A stretch of 51,474 nt of DNA from Bacillota bacterium (GTDB lineage: Bacteria; Armatimonadota; HRBIN16): positions 1 to 51,474 of the forward strand of contig JAIMBJ010000027.1 of assembly GCA_023511455.1 (NCBI GenBank), given 5' to 3'. A model generated the notes under the pieces. The model ran no database searches. It was not told the DNA's origin and was given only the letters and a program-made list of their open reading frames with translations. Of this stretch, positions 51,431 through 51,474 are shown piece by piece. The number at the start of each line of letters is the position of its first letter. Position 1 is the first letter of the stretch. The translations under genes and the position numbers were made by a program.

Positions 51431-51474
51431 ATGAAACGCCTTGCTTTGCTACTCAAACGGGGGGGGGGTACTGA
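51431..51474 (+). CDS. Start of an unidentified gene, cut by the window end
   Basis: ATG 51431 follows AAGGAG by eight bases and the promoter above. The first codons read MKRLALLLKRGGGT. The basic start followed by Leu may be a signal sequence, but codons from 10 on consist of a run of ten G residues, so the frame beyond it is uncertain. The family cannot be told. Confidence 0.5.
   Translation, partial: MKRLALLLKRGGGT

Overview
The window looks like a chromosomal segment of a free-living, flagellated, outer-membrane-bearing bacterium, most plausibly of the Armatimonadota. This rests on gene style, not on a marker phylogeny. It has high-GC coding DNA with many GTG and TTG starts, DUF1559-type prepilin-like proteins (1-165 and 43101-43910), SepF cell division, a DUF3187 outer-membrane barrel, many secreted glycoside hydrolases of under-studied families, and short interspersed repeats in the few gaps. 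No phage, plasmid, IS transposase, CRISPR or rRNA was seen.

Layout. 1-7300 is mostly minus strand housekeeping. It has a DUF1559 tail, a coupled operon for glutamine-dependent NAD synthesis with glutaminase and synthetase on separate genes behind a clear promoter and a potentially structured leader, then murB, tRNA-Ser(CGA), and an operon of cobalamin adenosyltransferase, a malate/lactate-dehydrogenase-like protein, an ACT protein and a Cas4/AddB-like Fe-S nuclease. 7400-11400 holds a thermonuclease, a very large secreted protein and a repeat-filled gap. 11400-16250 has a small exported protein, fabI, and the flagellar filament-cap group fliD-fliS-fliT-like. 16300-20470 is a tandem pair of agarase-like hydrolases; a convergent secreted-protein gene reads antisense into the second. 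21270-24490 has threonine deaminase, an orphan sugar-binding lipoprotein and a SAM hydrolase.

24720-27680 is a compact four-gene operon: ECF sigma factor, zinc-finger anti-sigma factor, an HtrA/PDZ protein whose catalytic His and Asp are replaced, and a redoxin-fold protein lacking the usual cysteines. I regard this as the most unusual system in the window. 27770-30070 has a DUF4038/GH140-type hydrolase and an aldo-keto reductase. 30070-38200 is one long minus-strand phosphate and growth block, pstS-pstC-pstA-pstB-metallophosphoesterase-phoU-yggS-sepF-proC, with a candidate Pho-type promoter before pstS. 38200-44200 has a DUF3187 barrel, a GlcG/HbpS protein, UDP-xylose synthase, a DUF5703 hydrolase, and a prepilin-like gene broken by an in-frame TAG with its small membrane partner. 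44270-51474 has malQ, a divergent MNT/HEPN toxin-antitoxin-like pair overlapping a GH13 amylase gene, a DUF4838 hydrolase, two repeat clusters, and a strong promoter driving a gene cut by the window end.

The carbohydrate genes are single and scattered rather than grouped with transporters, which suggests a degrader with a dispersed repertoire. Start sites were adjusted where a Shine-Dalgarno sequence, an upstream stop overlap, a signal peptide or a paralogue gave a reason. Function calls come from motif recognition by eye and no database search was run.
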